From positions 1 through 21,088 of the forward strand of contig DATBWZ010000110.1 of assembly GCA_036514535.1 (NCBI GenBank): 21,088 nt of DNA, read 5' to 3'. Every line of letters starts with the position of its first letter. Positions within the stretch are counted from its first letter, which is position 1. The stretch is from DATBWZ01 sp036514535. Its GTDB lineage: Bacteria > JAMCPX01 > DATBWZ01. Positions 7,578 through 14,343 of the stretch are shown piece after piece. The notes under the pieces are model-generated. The model made no database searches, had not been told where the DNA came from, and was given only the letters and a program-made list of their open reading frames with translations. A program made the position numbers and the translations under genes.

Positions 7578-8822
7578 ATGAAAAAAAAACATATAAATAA
7601 TATTGACGACTTAGTACAGAATGCAGTTTTTGGAAATAAATCGGATAAGAATAATTCTGTTGAGACCATAAAAAAACTTGCGAAGGAGAAAGGCGTTATC
7701 CCTTCATCAATGTATCGGTATTATACCCTGTTTGCGAATGGAAAATTGAATGGTTTCACTGTGCCGGCAATTAACATAAGAACGCTTACATACGATATTG
7801 CGAGGAGCATTTTCCGCGCCGCAAAAAGAACAGAAACAGGATTTTTCATTTTTGAAATAGCGAGGCTTGAAACAAGATACACCTCCCAATCTCCGGAAGA
7901 ATATTCCGTTTGCGTGCTCGCCGCGGCAATCAGGGAGAAATACAGCGGGCAGGTTTTTCTCCAGGGGGACCACTTCCAATTTTCAAGAAAGGACTATTTT
8001 GAGTCCCCTGATAAAGAGAAGAAAGAGATAAAAAATCTGATCAAGTCGGCTGTTGATGCCCAAATTTATAATATTGATATAGACGCTTCAACGCTTGTGG
8101 ATATTGACAAGAAATCTATACGGGAACAACAGCGCGATAATTTTGTTGTTACTGCCGAGATGACGCAATATATAAGGAGTATTCAGCCAGCCGGGATTAC
8201 TGTTACCATCGGCGGGGAGATCGGAGAAATCGGAAGTCAAAACAGCACCCCGGATGAATTGATATCTTTTATGGATGGTTATAATGAACAGTTGGATAAA
8301 AAAATGACCGGGTTGAGCAAACTAAGCATTCAGACCGGTACGACACATGGCGGCACGGTTCTTCCTGACGGGAATATCTCTGAAGTAGATATAGACTTTG
8401 AGACGATAAAGACGCTCTCACTAATTGCAAGAGACAAATACCGTATGGCCGGAGTTGTCCAGCATGGCGCATCAACGCTTCCAGAGAAGATTTTTTATAA
8501 ATTTCCACAGGCGGACTGCCTGGAAATTCATCTTGCTACTGGTTTCCAGAATCAGTTTTTTGACAGCAAATATTTGCCGAAGGACCTCAGGGATGAGATG
8601 TACCGCTACGCAACTGAAAATTACAAGCCGGAGCGCAAAAAATATGCTACGGATGAACAATTTATCTATAAAACCAGAAAGTACGCCCTTGGCCCTTTTA
8701 AAAAGAGCATATGGGGGCTCCCCGAAAAAATCAGAGCCGGGATTGCTGAAGAGATAGAGGAAAAGATCATCGGAATATTCAAAATGTTTAGAGTTAACGG
8801 AACACTCAGAATAATCAGCTAA
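7578..8822 (+). CDS. Atypical long class II (zinc) fructose-bisphosphate aldolase homologue
   Basis: 414 residues against about 280-360 for usual class II aldolases. It would cleave fructose 1,6-bisphosphate to two trioses. The family landmarks occur in order: G-F-T-V-P-A-I-N (59-66), G-D-H (130-132, catalytic Asp and first zinc His), N-I-D-I-D-A-S (165-171), G-G-E-I-G-E-I-G (212-219, Glu ligand region), G-T-T-H-G-G (254-259), V-V-Q-H-G-A-S (293-299), and E-I-H-L-A-T-G-F-Q-N. The metal and catalytic residues are therefore retained. The extra length is an N-terminal 55 residues and a C-terminal tail of about 85. It starts 2 nt after pfkA with no strong Shine-Dalgarno, so coupled translation is likely. 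A related sugar-bisphosphate aldolase is the alternative, but pfkA adjacency favours fructose bisphosphate. Confidence 0.8.
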   Translation: MKKKHINNIDDLVQNAVFGNKSDKNNSVETIKKLAKEKGVIPSSMYRYYTLFANGKLNGFTVPAINIRTLTYDIARSIFRAAKRTETGFFIFEIARLETRYTSQSPEEYSVCVLAAAIREKYSGQVFLQGDHFQFSRKDYFESPDKEKKEIKNLIKSAVDAQIYNIDIDASTLVDIDKKSIREQQRDNFVVTAEMTQYIRSIQPAGITVTIGGEIGEIGSQNSTPDELISFMDGYNEQLDKKMTGLSKLSIQTGTTHGGTVLPDGNISEVDIDFETIKTLSLIARDKYRMAGVVQHGASTLPEKIFYKFPQADCLEIHLATGFQNQFFDSKYLPKDLRDEMYRYATENYKPERKKYATDEQFIYKTRKYALGPFKKSIWGLPEKIRAGIAEEIEEKIIGIFKMFRVNGTLRIIS

Positions 8823-8912
8823 TTAAATAAATCAGGGTTTGTCAATTGCCGACCTTGGACCTGAATTTATCAGCAATGCGCTGGATAAGTGGACACAATT
8901 ATCCGATCTACA

Positions 8913-9545
8913 TCAAGTGAGCGAAGTAGGTTGTTCGGCTGATTTTTCTGCAAAGCCGGCAGAAATGATCAGTTTGAATGCTTCATCTACAGAGATATCA
9001 AGGTATTTTATCTTGTTTTCCGATACAATGCAGAAAAAACCTGATGTAGGATTAGGGGTTGTCGGAATAAATACCTTAAGAAATTTAATTTCATTATTGC
9101 TTATAATTTTTTCGCGCCATTCACCTGTTACAAACCCGATTGAATAAATATCGCTTCGCAGGAATTCCACGATGACAACTCTTTTGAATATTTCATTTTT
9201 TTCACTTAGGATCCCTGTTAATAGTTGTTTGACGCTGTTGTAAATTGTTCTTATAACAGGAATTTGCGCAACCAGCGTCTCACCCCATTCGAATATTTTC
9301 TTGCCAAAATAATTATCTACAAAAGCTCCTGCCAGGATAATCAGTATAAATACCATTATCAGCCCAAGCCCTGGGATGGGGATATAGGTATGTGGATTTA
9401 CCAAAGGCGGCAAAATTTTCAGAACCTGGTCGGTCATGCCCACAAATGCCTGTAAAACAAATATTGTAATCCAGAGCGGGACAATAATTATCATTCCGGC
9501 AAGAAAATATCGTTTTAATAATTTATATAGTTTTTTCTTTAACAT
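8913..9545 (-). CDS. DUF502 family membrane protein
   Basis: 210 residues. There are two membrane segments, about 13-34 (F-L-A-G-M-I-I-I-V-P-L-W-I-T) and 57-77. A cytoplasmic-type domain follows, containing I-P-V-I-R-T-I-Y-N-S-V-K-Q and the family signature F-I-P-T-T-P-N-P-T-S-G-F. The P-L-W-I-T after the first hydrophobic run is also typical. The family has no settled biochemical role that I can state. It lies alone, convergent with the aldolase gene 90 nt away and divergent from superoxide dismutase. There is no Shine-Dalgarno before the ATG; a TATAAT lies 11 nt upstream. Confidence 0.9.
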   Translation of the reverse strand: MLKKKLYKLLKRYFLAGMIIIVPLWITIFVLQAFVGMTDQVLKILPPLVNPHTYIPIPGLGLIMVFILIILAGAFVDNYFGKKIFEWGETLVAQIPVIRTIYNSVKQLLTGILSEKNEIFKRVVIVEFLRSDIYSIGFVTGEWREKIISNNEIKFLKVFIPTTPNPTSGFFCIVSENKIKYLDISVDEAFKLIISAGFAEKSAEQPTSLT

Positions 9546-9556
9546 TTATTTTTAAT

Positions 9557-9585
9557 ATTATAATAGAATTAATAATTTTTTAAAA
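9557..9585 (-). promoter_or_regulatory. Possible DUF502 promoter
   Basis: On the minus strand a TATAAT (9562-9557) sits 11 nt before the ATG at 9545. A weak TTTTAA lies at -35 (9585-9580, 17 nt spacer). The surrounding AT-richness makes chance matches likely. Confidence 0.35.
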
Positions 9586-9612
9586 GGAATTTTGGTTGAG
9601 AATTAAAATTTG

Positions 9613-9659
9613 TCTTGACAAGGCATGATAATATGATATTGTTCTTAACAAGATATGAT
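9613..9659 (+). promoter_or_regulatory. Tandem 17-bp direct repeat in the superoxide dismutase promoter region
   Basis: TCTTGACAAGGCATGAT (9613-9629) recurs as TCTTAACAAGATATGAT (9643-9659), 14/17 identical, with a 30-bp period (about three helical turns). The first copy holds a 9-bp inverted repeat CTTG-A-CAAG and a TTGACA (9615-9620). Candidate -10 boxes are TATTGT (9637-9642, spacer 16) and TATGAT (9632-9637, with TTGTCT 9610-9615 as its -35). The repeats overlap every plausible promoter arrangement, so they are candidate operator sites. Confidence 0.5.
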
Positions 9660-9687
9660 TTAAAATTAGATAGAAGGGAGGTAGTCT

Positions 9688-10266
9688 ATGGCATACAGTG
9701 CAAAGGACTATTCAAAATTGATTGGAATGGCTGGGTTCAGCGAGACGCTGTTGAAGAACCATTTTACGCTTTACCAGGGGTATGTTACCAACACAAACAA
9801 AGTGCTTGATATACTGAGCCAGATGCTGAAAGACGGGAAGACAGGAACACCCGAGTACGCAGAATTAAAAAGACGGCAGGGATGGGAGTTCAATGGTATG
9901 AGACTTCACGAGTATTATTTTGAGAATCTGGGGGGGGAAGGACAGATTGACAAGAATGGAAAACTTGCAAAGAAAATTATAGAATCTTTTGGCAGTTACG
10001 AGGCGTGGGAAAAGGATTTCAAGGCAACTGGTTCAATGAGGGGTATTGGCTGGGTGGTACTTTATCAGGATACAGCAACTGGCAACCTGATTAACTTCTG
10101 GGTCAATGAGCACGATGTTGCGCATCCAGCCGGAGGAAACCCGGTCATAATAATGGATGTTTTTGAGCACGCGTTCATGCTGGACTATGGATTAAAAAGA
10201 GCGGACTACATTGAGGCTTTCTTCAAAAACATAGACTGGAAATCTGCTGAGATGAGAATTAAGTAA
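9688..10266 (+). CDS. Superoxide dismutase, Fe/Mn family
   Basis: 192 residues, with a GGGAGG Shine-Dalgarno at 9676-9681 and no signal peptide, so cytoplasmic. It dismutates superoxide to peroxide and oxygen. The four metal ligands are H25 (K-N-H-F), H74 (R-L-H-E-Y-Y-F), D157 and H161 (D-V-F-E-H-A-F-M-L-D-Y). Relative to E. coli SodB, the stretch between the first ligand and Y32-V (the active-site Tyr34 equivalent) is one residue shorter and lacks the usual second histidine. Glycine (G70) fills the position of the iron-enzyme glutamine, and histidine (N-E-H, H142) sits where that glutamine or its manganese-enzyme counterpart would be. That pattern is known from archaeal and Aquifex-like Fe enzymes. 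Iron is the likelier metal, but cambialistic use is possible. Confidence 0.9.
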   Translation: MAYSAKDYSKLIGMAGFSETLLKNHFTLYQGYVTNTNKVLDILSQMLKDGKTGTPEYAELKRRQGWEFNGMRLHEYYFENLGGEGQIDKNGKLAKKIIESFGSYEAWEKDFKATGSMRGIGWVVLYQDTATGNLINFWVNEHDVAHPAGGNPVIIMDVFEHAFMLDYGLKRADYIEAFFKNIDWKSAEMRIK

Positions 10267-10303
10267 TTACAGCAAAAAACTGCTGAATATTTCAAGTAGT
10301 ACT

Positions 10304-10597
10304 ATGAATATTATTGCGTTGAATTTATGGATATTTTTAATTCTTTTATCCGCCAATTGCCAGAAGAATGCGTTTGAAGAGTACGGCAACAGCGCAGTTC
10401 AAAAATATCAGAATGCGCAACAACTGGATGAAAGGATAACGCTTCAGCAAGTTCAGGAAGCAATTAGAGCATTTTATGCCGCAAATGGACATTACCCGGA
10501 AAATATTGAAGAAGTAGAAAAAATTACCGGCATCTCCATGGACGAAGGACTCTATGAATATAGCCCTTCATCCGGGATATTATCCCTGAAAAAGTAG
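10304..10597 (+). CDS. Small exported lipoprotein-like protein with pseudopilin-like tail
   Basis: 97 residues. A hydrophobic N-terminus (5-16) leads to L-L-S-A-N-C (C19). This resembles a lipobox, but asparagine before the cysteine is unusual, so lipidation is uncertain. Residues 45-97 (an A-I-R-A-F-Y-A-A-N-G-H-Y-P helix-turn, a short helix, then Y-E-Y-S-P-S-S-G-I-L-S-L) resemble the C-terminal part of type II secretion pseudopilins. The long N-terminal pilin helix and prepilin cleavage site are missing. The Shine-Dalgarno is weak. The gene is 37 nt after superoxide dismutase, with a 5-bp CAGCA/TGCTG hairpin between. It ends 10 nt from the convergent glnA end. Function unknown. Confidence 0.55.
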   Translation: MNIIALNLWIFLILLSANCQKNAFEEYGNSAVQKYQNAQQLDERITLQQVQEAIRAFYAANGHYPENIEEVEKITGISMDEGLYEYSPSSGILSLKK

Positions 10598-10607
10598 GCG
10601 ATCTTCT

Positions 10608-12023
10608 CTAAATATCAAAATAAAGCGCAAATTCCATGGGTACCGGAGTCATCCTGACAGGATCTATTTCCTTTTTCTTTTTGTACTCAATCCAGGTTTC
10701 TATAACATCCTCTGTGAAGACATCTCCCTTAAGCATGAACTTGTAGTCCTTTTCAAGCGCTTTCAACGAATCCTCAAGGCTGCCTGGAACGCTTGGGACA
10801 TTCTTAAGCTCTTCCGGCTTAAGGTCATAGATATTTTTATCCAGAGGAGCCCCTGGATCAATTCTGTTTTCAATTCCGTCAATTCCCGCCATCAGCATTG
10901 CAGCAAAGGCGAGATATCCGTTGCAGGACGGATCCGGAAAGCGGACCTCAACTCTCTTTGCCTTTGGTGAAGGAGAATACATTGGAATTCTTATGGCCGC
11001 GCTCCTGTTTCTGCTGCTGTAAGCAAGATTGACCGGCGCCTCATAACCCGGCACAAGCCTTTTGTACGAGTTTGTTGTTGGAGCAACGAATGCACAGAGC
11101 GCTGCGGCATGTTTCAGTATTCCGCCAACATAGTTCATTGCTATTTTGCTTAATCCACCGTACTCCTCACCGGAGAATAGTGGTTTGTTTTCCCTCCACA
11201 GGCTCTGATGACAGTGCATGCCCGAACCATTATCCCCGAAAAGTGGTTTTGGCATGAATGTAGATGTTTTGCCGTGTTTTCGCGATATATTTTTGACAAC
11301 ATATTTAAACCACATAAGCCTGTCGCCCATCTCCACAAGAGGAGAGAACCTCATATCAATCTCGCACTGTCCGCCAGTTGACACCTCATGATGGTGCGTT
11401 TCTATATGTATGCCAAGTTTTTGCATTACCATAACCATTTCCGTTCTGATATTTTGCAGACTGTCCGATGGGGGCACAGGAAAGTAGCCTTCCTTGTATC
11501 TCGGTTTATATCCCAGGTTCCTCCCTTCTTCCTGATTGCCCGTGTTCCAGAATCCTTCTATTGAATCAACATAATAAAATCCGGTGTTCTGCCTCTGATC
11601 AAACCTTACCTCGTCAAGGATAAAGAACTCAGCTTCTGGTCCGAAATAGACCGCATCGGCAATCCCGGTGCTCTTCAGATACTTTTCAGCCTTTTGTGCC
11701 ACATACCGCGGGTCCCTGGTATAATACTCCTTGGTTATAGGGTCAACGACATTGCATATGAAAGAGAGTGTCGGAATATCCATGAATGGGTCAATTTTTG
11801 TTGTTAACGGATCCGGAAGCACAAGCATATCGCTCGCATGGATGGGTTGCCATCCCCTGATGCTTGAACCATCAAACCCAAAACCGTTCTCAAAAGAATC
11901 CTCCTTCAGTTCGGAAATGGGGACAGAAAAATGCTGCCATACCCCAGGCAGATCCAGAAATTTCAGGTCCACAATTTCAACTTTGTTCTCCTTTGCAAAA
12001 GCCAGTACATCTTTTGGTTTCAT
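10608..12023 (-). CDS. glnA: Glutamine synthetase type I
   Basis: 471 residues, ATP-dependent ligation of ammonia to glutamate. Recognisable elements: G-F-D-G-S-S-I-R-G-W (49-58), metal-site F-G-P-E-A-E-F (128-134), H-H-E-V-S-T-G-G-Q-C-E-I-D (211-223), G-S-G-M-H-C-H-Q-S (267-275), V-P-G-Y-E-A-P-V-N (324-332, flap Glu) and N-R-S-A-A-I-R-I-P (339-347). Y399 in N-I-Y-D-L-K-P-E-E matches the adenylylation tyrosine of GSI-beta enzymes, so control by GlnE is possible. I chose ATG 12023 over an in-frame ATG 45 nt upstream. It has a perfect AGGAGG (12035-12030) and gives the family N-terminus; the upstream ATG would also place the start within the expected leader. A sigma-54 type promoter precedes it. 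Confidence 0.97.
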   Translation of the reverse strand: MKPKDVLAFAKENKVEIVDLKFLDLPGVWQHFSVPISELKEDSFENGFGFDGSSIRGWQPIHASDMLVLPDPLTTKIDPFMDIPTLSFICNVVDPITKEYYTRDPRYVAQKAEKYLKSTGIADAVYFGPEAEFFILDEVRFDQRQNTGFYYVDSIEGFWNTGNQEEGRNLGYKPRYKEGYFPVPPSDSLQNIRTEMVMVMQKLGIHIETHHHEVSTGGQCEIDMRFSPLVEMGDRLMWFKYVVKNISRKHGKTSTFMPKPLFGDNGSGMHCHQSLWRENKPLFSGEEYGGLSKIAMNYVGGILKHAAALCAFVAPTTNSYKRLVPGYEAPVNLAYSSRNRSAAIRIPMYSPSPKAKRVEVRFPDPSCNGYLAFAAMLMAGIDGIENRIDPGAPLDKNIYDLKPEELKNVPSVPGSLEDSLKALEKDYKFMLKGDVFTEDVIETWIEYKKKKEIDPVRMTPVPMEFALYFDI

Positions 12024-12069
12024 AAAATTCCTCCTGTTTTTATAAATATCAACATCATTTAAAGACAAC

Positions 12070-12084
12070 GCAAAAATTATACCA
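12070..12084 (-). promoter_or_regulatory. Sigma-54 (-24/-12) promoter of glnA, overlapping a TATAAT box
   Basis: On the minus strand TGGTATAATTTTTGC carries GG (12083-12082) and GC (12071-12070) exactly 10 nt apart within TGG...TTGC, the defining sigma-54 pattern. The expected start lies near 12058, leaving a leader of about 35 nt. A TATAAT (12081-12076) is embedded in the same site, with a weak TTGCGC 16 nt upstream, so a housekeeping promoter may overlap. A gene for a sigma-54 activator lies just upstream. I did not find a clear NtrC or NifA upstream activator site. Confidence 0.6.
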
Positions 12085-12105
12085 AACCGAAATATTTGCG
12101 CAAGA

Positions 12106-12166
12106 AAAAACGCTTTATATTCTGAGCTGTTGCTGGTCTTGTTCTTTTCAGCAAATTAGCGTTTTT
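12106..12166 (-). terminator. Nested inverted repeats after the NifA-like gene, possible terminator
   Basis: Outer arms AAAAACGC (12106-12113) and GCGTTTTT (12159-12166) enclose inner arms TTGCTG (12130-12135) and CAGCAA (12149-12154). Read on the minus strand the structure ends in GCG plus six T's. The loops are large and the T's are shared with the stem, so this is a weak terminator; it could instead be a regulatory structure upstream of glnA. Confidence 0.3.
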
Positions 12167-12173
12167 ATAGGTT

Positions 12174-13688
12174 TTATACATTTTTGTAAGTTTTTACAAT
12201 TTTGTATTTTTTCAATTTATAATTTAACTGCCTCGGGGATATGCCAAGTTTTTTTGATGCCTCCTTTTGCACCCAATCTGATTCCCTCATCGCCTGCATT
12301 ATTGCGTTTCGTTCAATTCCGTCAAGCCGTGTTTCTATCTGGCTGTCAGATGTTTTTTGAGAGGGTTTGAAACGGACAGGGTTGTATGCCACGGGCAGGG
12401 GAAGTTCATCGGAGTCTACAATGTTTGATTTGGACAGAACTACAAGTCTCTCAATGCAATTTTCTAGTTCTCTGATATTTCCGGGCCAGGGATAATTTAT
12501 AAGAACAGCAAGCGCACCCTCTGTTAATTTAACGGATTTGTCGTTCAGGTTGTTAAAATTTTTAAGAAAATTCTCTGCCAGCAGGGCTATATCCTCTTTT
12601 CTTTCGCGCAATGGCGGAAGGTAAATGGGCACAACATTAAGGCGGTAATACAGATCCTTCCTGAATTTATTCTCTTTTATAAGATCCTCAAGTTCTCTGT
12701 TTGTTGCAGCAATTACCCGCACATCTACTTTTAAGCTCCTTGAACTGCCCACTCTTTCAAAGGTGTTTTCTTGGAGGAACCTCAGCATTTTAGATTGCAT
12801 TGCAAAACCCAGGTCGCCTATTTCATCAAGAAGGATTGTTCCATTATGCGCAAGTTCAAATCTTCCTTTTCTCATTTCAGTAGCGCCGGTAAAGGCGCCT
12901 CTCTCATGACCAAAAAGTTCACTCTCAAGGAGCGTTTCCGGAATAGCGGGACAGTTTACCTTTATAAATGGCCCACTCTGCCGCTTGCTAAGGGAATGGA
13001 TGGCCCTTGCCACAATCTCTTTTCCCGTTCCGCTTTCACCCCTTAAAAGCACTGTTGAATTTGTAGGTGCAACGTGTTTTATTATTTCAAATACTTTTTC
13101 CATTTGCGGGCTTATTCCGATAATTCCTTCTATGCTTGATTTTTTTTCAAGTTGTTCCCTTAGTTCAACATTTTCTTTTATGAGTTTTTTCCTTCTTCTC
13201 TCCGCATCCCTTGAAAGATGAATAGCCTGGGAGAGCATTGATGCTATAACGGCCAAAAATTTCAGGTCGTCTCCTACTGTTTTTTCACTGGAAAATTGGC
13301 GCTCAACGCTGAAGATTCCAAAGAGTTTGTTCTGGTCTTTTATTGGTATTGCAAAAATTGTGGGATTCTCCGTAATTACCGCCGGCGTCCCTGTTTTTGC
13401 CGCCCTGCCAAGAGGGCCTTCTCCCAGTTTGATTATGGTATTCTTTACTTCATCTTTTGTGTATCCATAGGCGAAGGTTATCTTAAGGTTTTTGTTTTCC
13501 TGTGAATATTCAGCTATTGAGCTCTTTTCAAGACCAAGAAAATTGGAGAGAACGCGGAGTGCAGAATTAACGGTAACCTTTGTATCAATAGAAGATCCGA
13601 GTATTTTGCTTACCTCATAAAGTGTGGTCATTTCAAGAGATCGTCGCTTGAGAAGGTTTTCTATGCCTTTGTATGTTCTGGCTGTCAC
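12174..13688 (-). CDS. NifA-like sigma-54-dependent transcriptional activator (GAF-AAA+-Fis HTH)
   Basis: 504 residues. An N-terminal GAF-type sensor domain spans about 20-160 (S-L-E-M-T-T-L-Y-E-V-S-K-I-L, G-E-G-P-L-G-R-A-A-K-T-G, F-A-I-P-I-K), followed by a charged linker helix (160-183). The AAA+ domain runs 186-420 with Walker A G-E-S-G-T-G-K-E (217-224), the sigma-54 contact loop G-A-F-T-G-A (264-269) and Walker B L-L-D-E-I-G-D (286-292). A Fis-type helix-turn-helix lies at about 455-495. The domain order and GAF sequence match NifA-type regulators, but the cysteine motif of oxygen-sensing NifA linkers is absent. The start is GTG with AGGAAG upstream and overlaps the gmk stop (GTGA). No nif genes are visible; glnA, with a sigma-54 site, is the nearest likely target. 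Confidence 0.93.
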   Translation of the reverse strand: MTARTYKGIENLLKRRSLEMTTLYEVSKILGSSIDTKVTVNSALRVLSNFLGLEKSSIAEYSQENKNLKITFAYGYTKDEVKNTIIKLGEGPLGRAAKTGTPAVITENPTIFAIPIKDQNKLFGIFSVERQFSSEKTVGDDLKFLAVIASMLSQAIHLSRDAERRRKKLIKENVELREQLEKKSSIEGIIGISPQMEKVFEIIKHVAPTNSTVLLRGESGTGKEIVARAIHSLSKRQSGPFIKVNCPAIPETLLESELFGHERGAFTGATEMRKGRFELAHNGTILLDEIGDLGFAMQSKMLRFLQENTFERVGSSRSLKVDVRVIAATNRELEDLIKENKFRKDLYYRLNVVPIYLPPLRERKEDIALLAENFLKNFNNLNDKSVKLTEGALAVLINYPWPGNIRELENCIERLVVLSKSNIVDSDELPLPVAYNPVRFKPSQKTSDSQIETRLDGIERNAIMQAMRESDWVQKEASKKLGISPRQLNYKLKKYKIVKTYKNV

Positions 13689-14290
13689 AGCTTCCTGATA
13701 TATTTTTGGGAGATTATGCTCCTCATGCGGTTCTGGGTATGTTTTTCCGCGACAACAATTGATTTAATCTTTTCCACTGCTTTCTGAATGTTATCGTTAA
13801 TGACGACATAATCGTAAAAGATGGAGTTTCTTATTTCTTCACTTGCGACCCTGAGCCTTTTTTCCATCTCAGCAAGGGAATTGCTGCGTCTGTTCAGCAA
13901 TCTGTTTTTTAATTCATCTATTGAGGGGGGCAGGACGAAGATTGCAACTGAATCCTTGTGTATGTTTTTTATCTTTTTTGCCCCCTGAACATCAATATCC
14001 AGAAGAAGATCCTTTCCGCTTTTCAGCGCCACTTCAACAAATTTTGCGCTTGTTCCGTACTTGTTTCCGTGAACTTCCGCCCATTCCAAAAACTCTTTTT
14101 CCTTCAACATCTTCATAAATGTCTTCTCGTTAATAAAATGGTAATCCACCGAATCTACTTCTAAATTCCGCTTTGGCCTGGTTGTGTATGAAACCGAGAA
14201 TATAAACTCCGGCATCTGCTTGCCCAGTTCCTTGCAGATGGTGGTTTTACCGGTGCCAGATGGGGCGGATATAACGAATATTAAGCCCAT
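13685..14290 (-). CDS. gmk: Guanylate kinase
   Basis: 201 residues, phosphorylates GMP to GDP with ATP. The P-loop A-P-S-G-T-G-K-T-T is at 9-17. The GMP-binding region includes S-Y-T-T-R-P-K-R and D-S-V-D-Y-H-F (canonical G-V-D-Y-H-F), followed by F-L-E-W-A-E-V-H-G-N-K-Y-G-T and D-I-D-V-Q-G-A. All are family hallmarks. It follows yicC by 53 nt and overlaps the NifA-like start by 4 nt. There is no Shine-Dalgarno before ATG 14290. An extended -10 (TGATAGAAT) lies 9 nt upstream, so a short-leader internal promoter is possible. The rpoZ and DUF370 genes that often accompany gmk are not here. Confidence 0.96.
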   Translation of the reverse strand: MGLIFVISAPSGTGKTTICKELGKQMPEFIFSVSYTTRPKRNLEVDSVDYHFINEKTFMKMLKEKEFLEWAEVHGNKYGTSAKFVEVALKSGKDLLLDIDVQGAKKIKNIHKDSVAIFVLPPSIDELKNRLLNRRSNSLAEMEKRLRVASEEIRNSIFYDYVVINDNIQKAVEKIKSIVVAEKHTQNRMRSIISQKYIRKL

Positions 14291-14343
14291 ATAAATAAAA
14301 TTCTATCAGATAATTCCTTCATTGCCATAAAAATTTTAACAGA

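Noticed and set aside
7011..7592. 193-codon open frame antisense to pfkA
   Set aside because: It lies wholly opposite a well-conserved gene, is serine/proline-rich without recognisable motifs, and has no ribosome site.
8883..8904. GGATAA/TTATCC hairpin between aldolase and DUF502
   Set aside because: A weak 6-bp AT-rich stem without a T-run on either side; not a supported terminator.
8839..9147. 102-codon open frame on the plus strand after the aldolase gene
   Set aside because: Mostly antisense to DUF502 with no ribosome site; the 8823-8912 gap otherwise holds nothing I recognise.
10574..10586. GGGAT-ATT-ATCCC hairpin at the end of the small lipoprotein-like gene
   Set aside because: Inside coding sequence and lacks a T-run in either direction.
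12021..12068. Upstream in-frame start for glnA giving 486 residues
   Set aside because: It lacks a ribosome site, adds residues absent from the family and would overlap the expected leader; ATG 12023 has AGGAGG.
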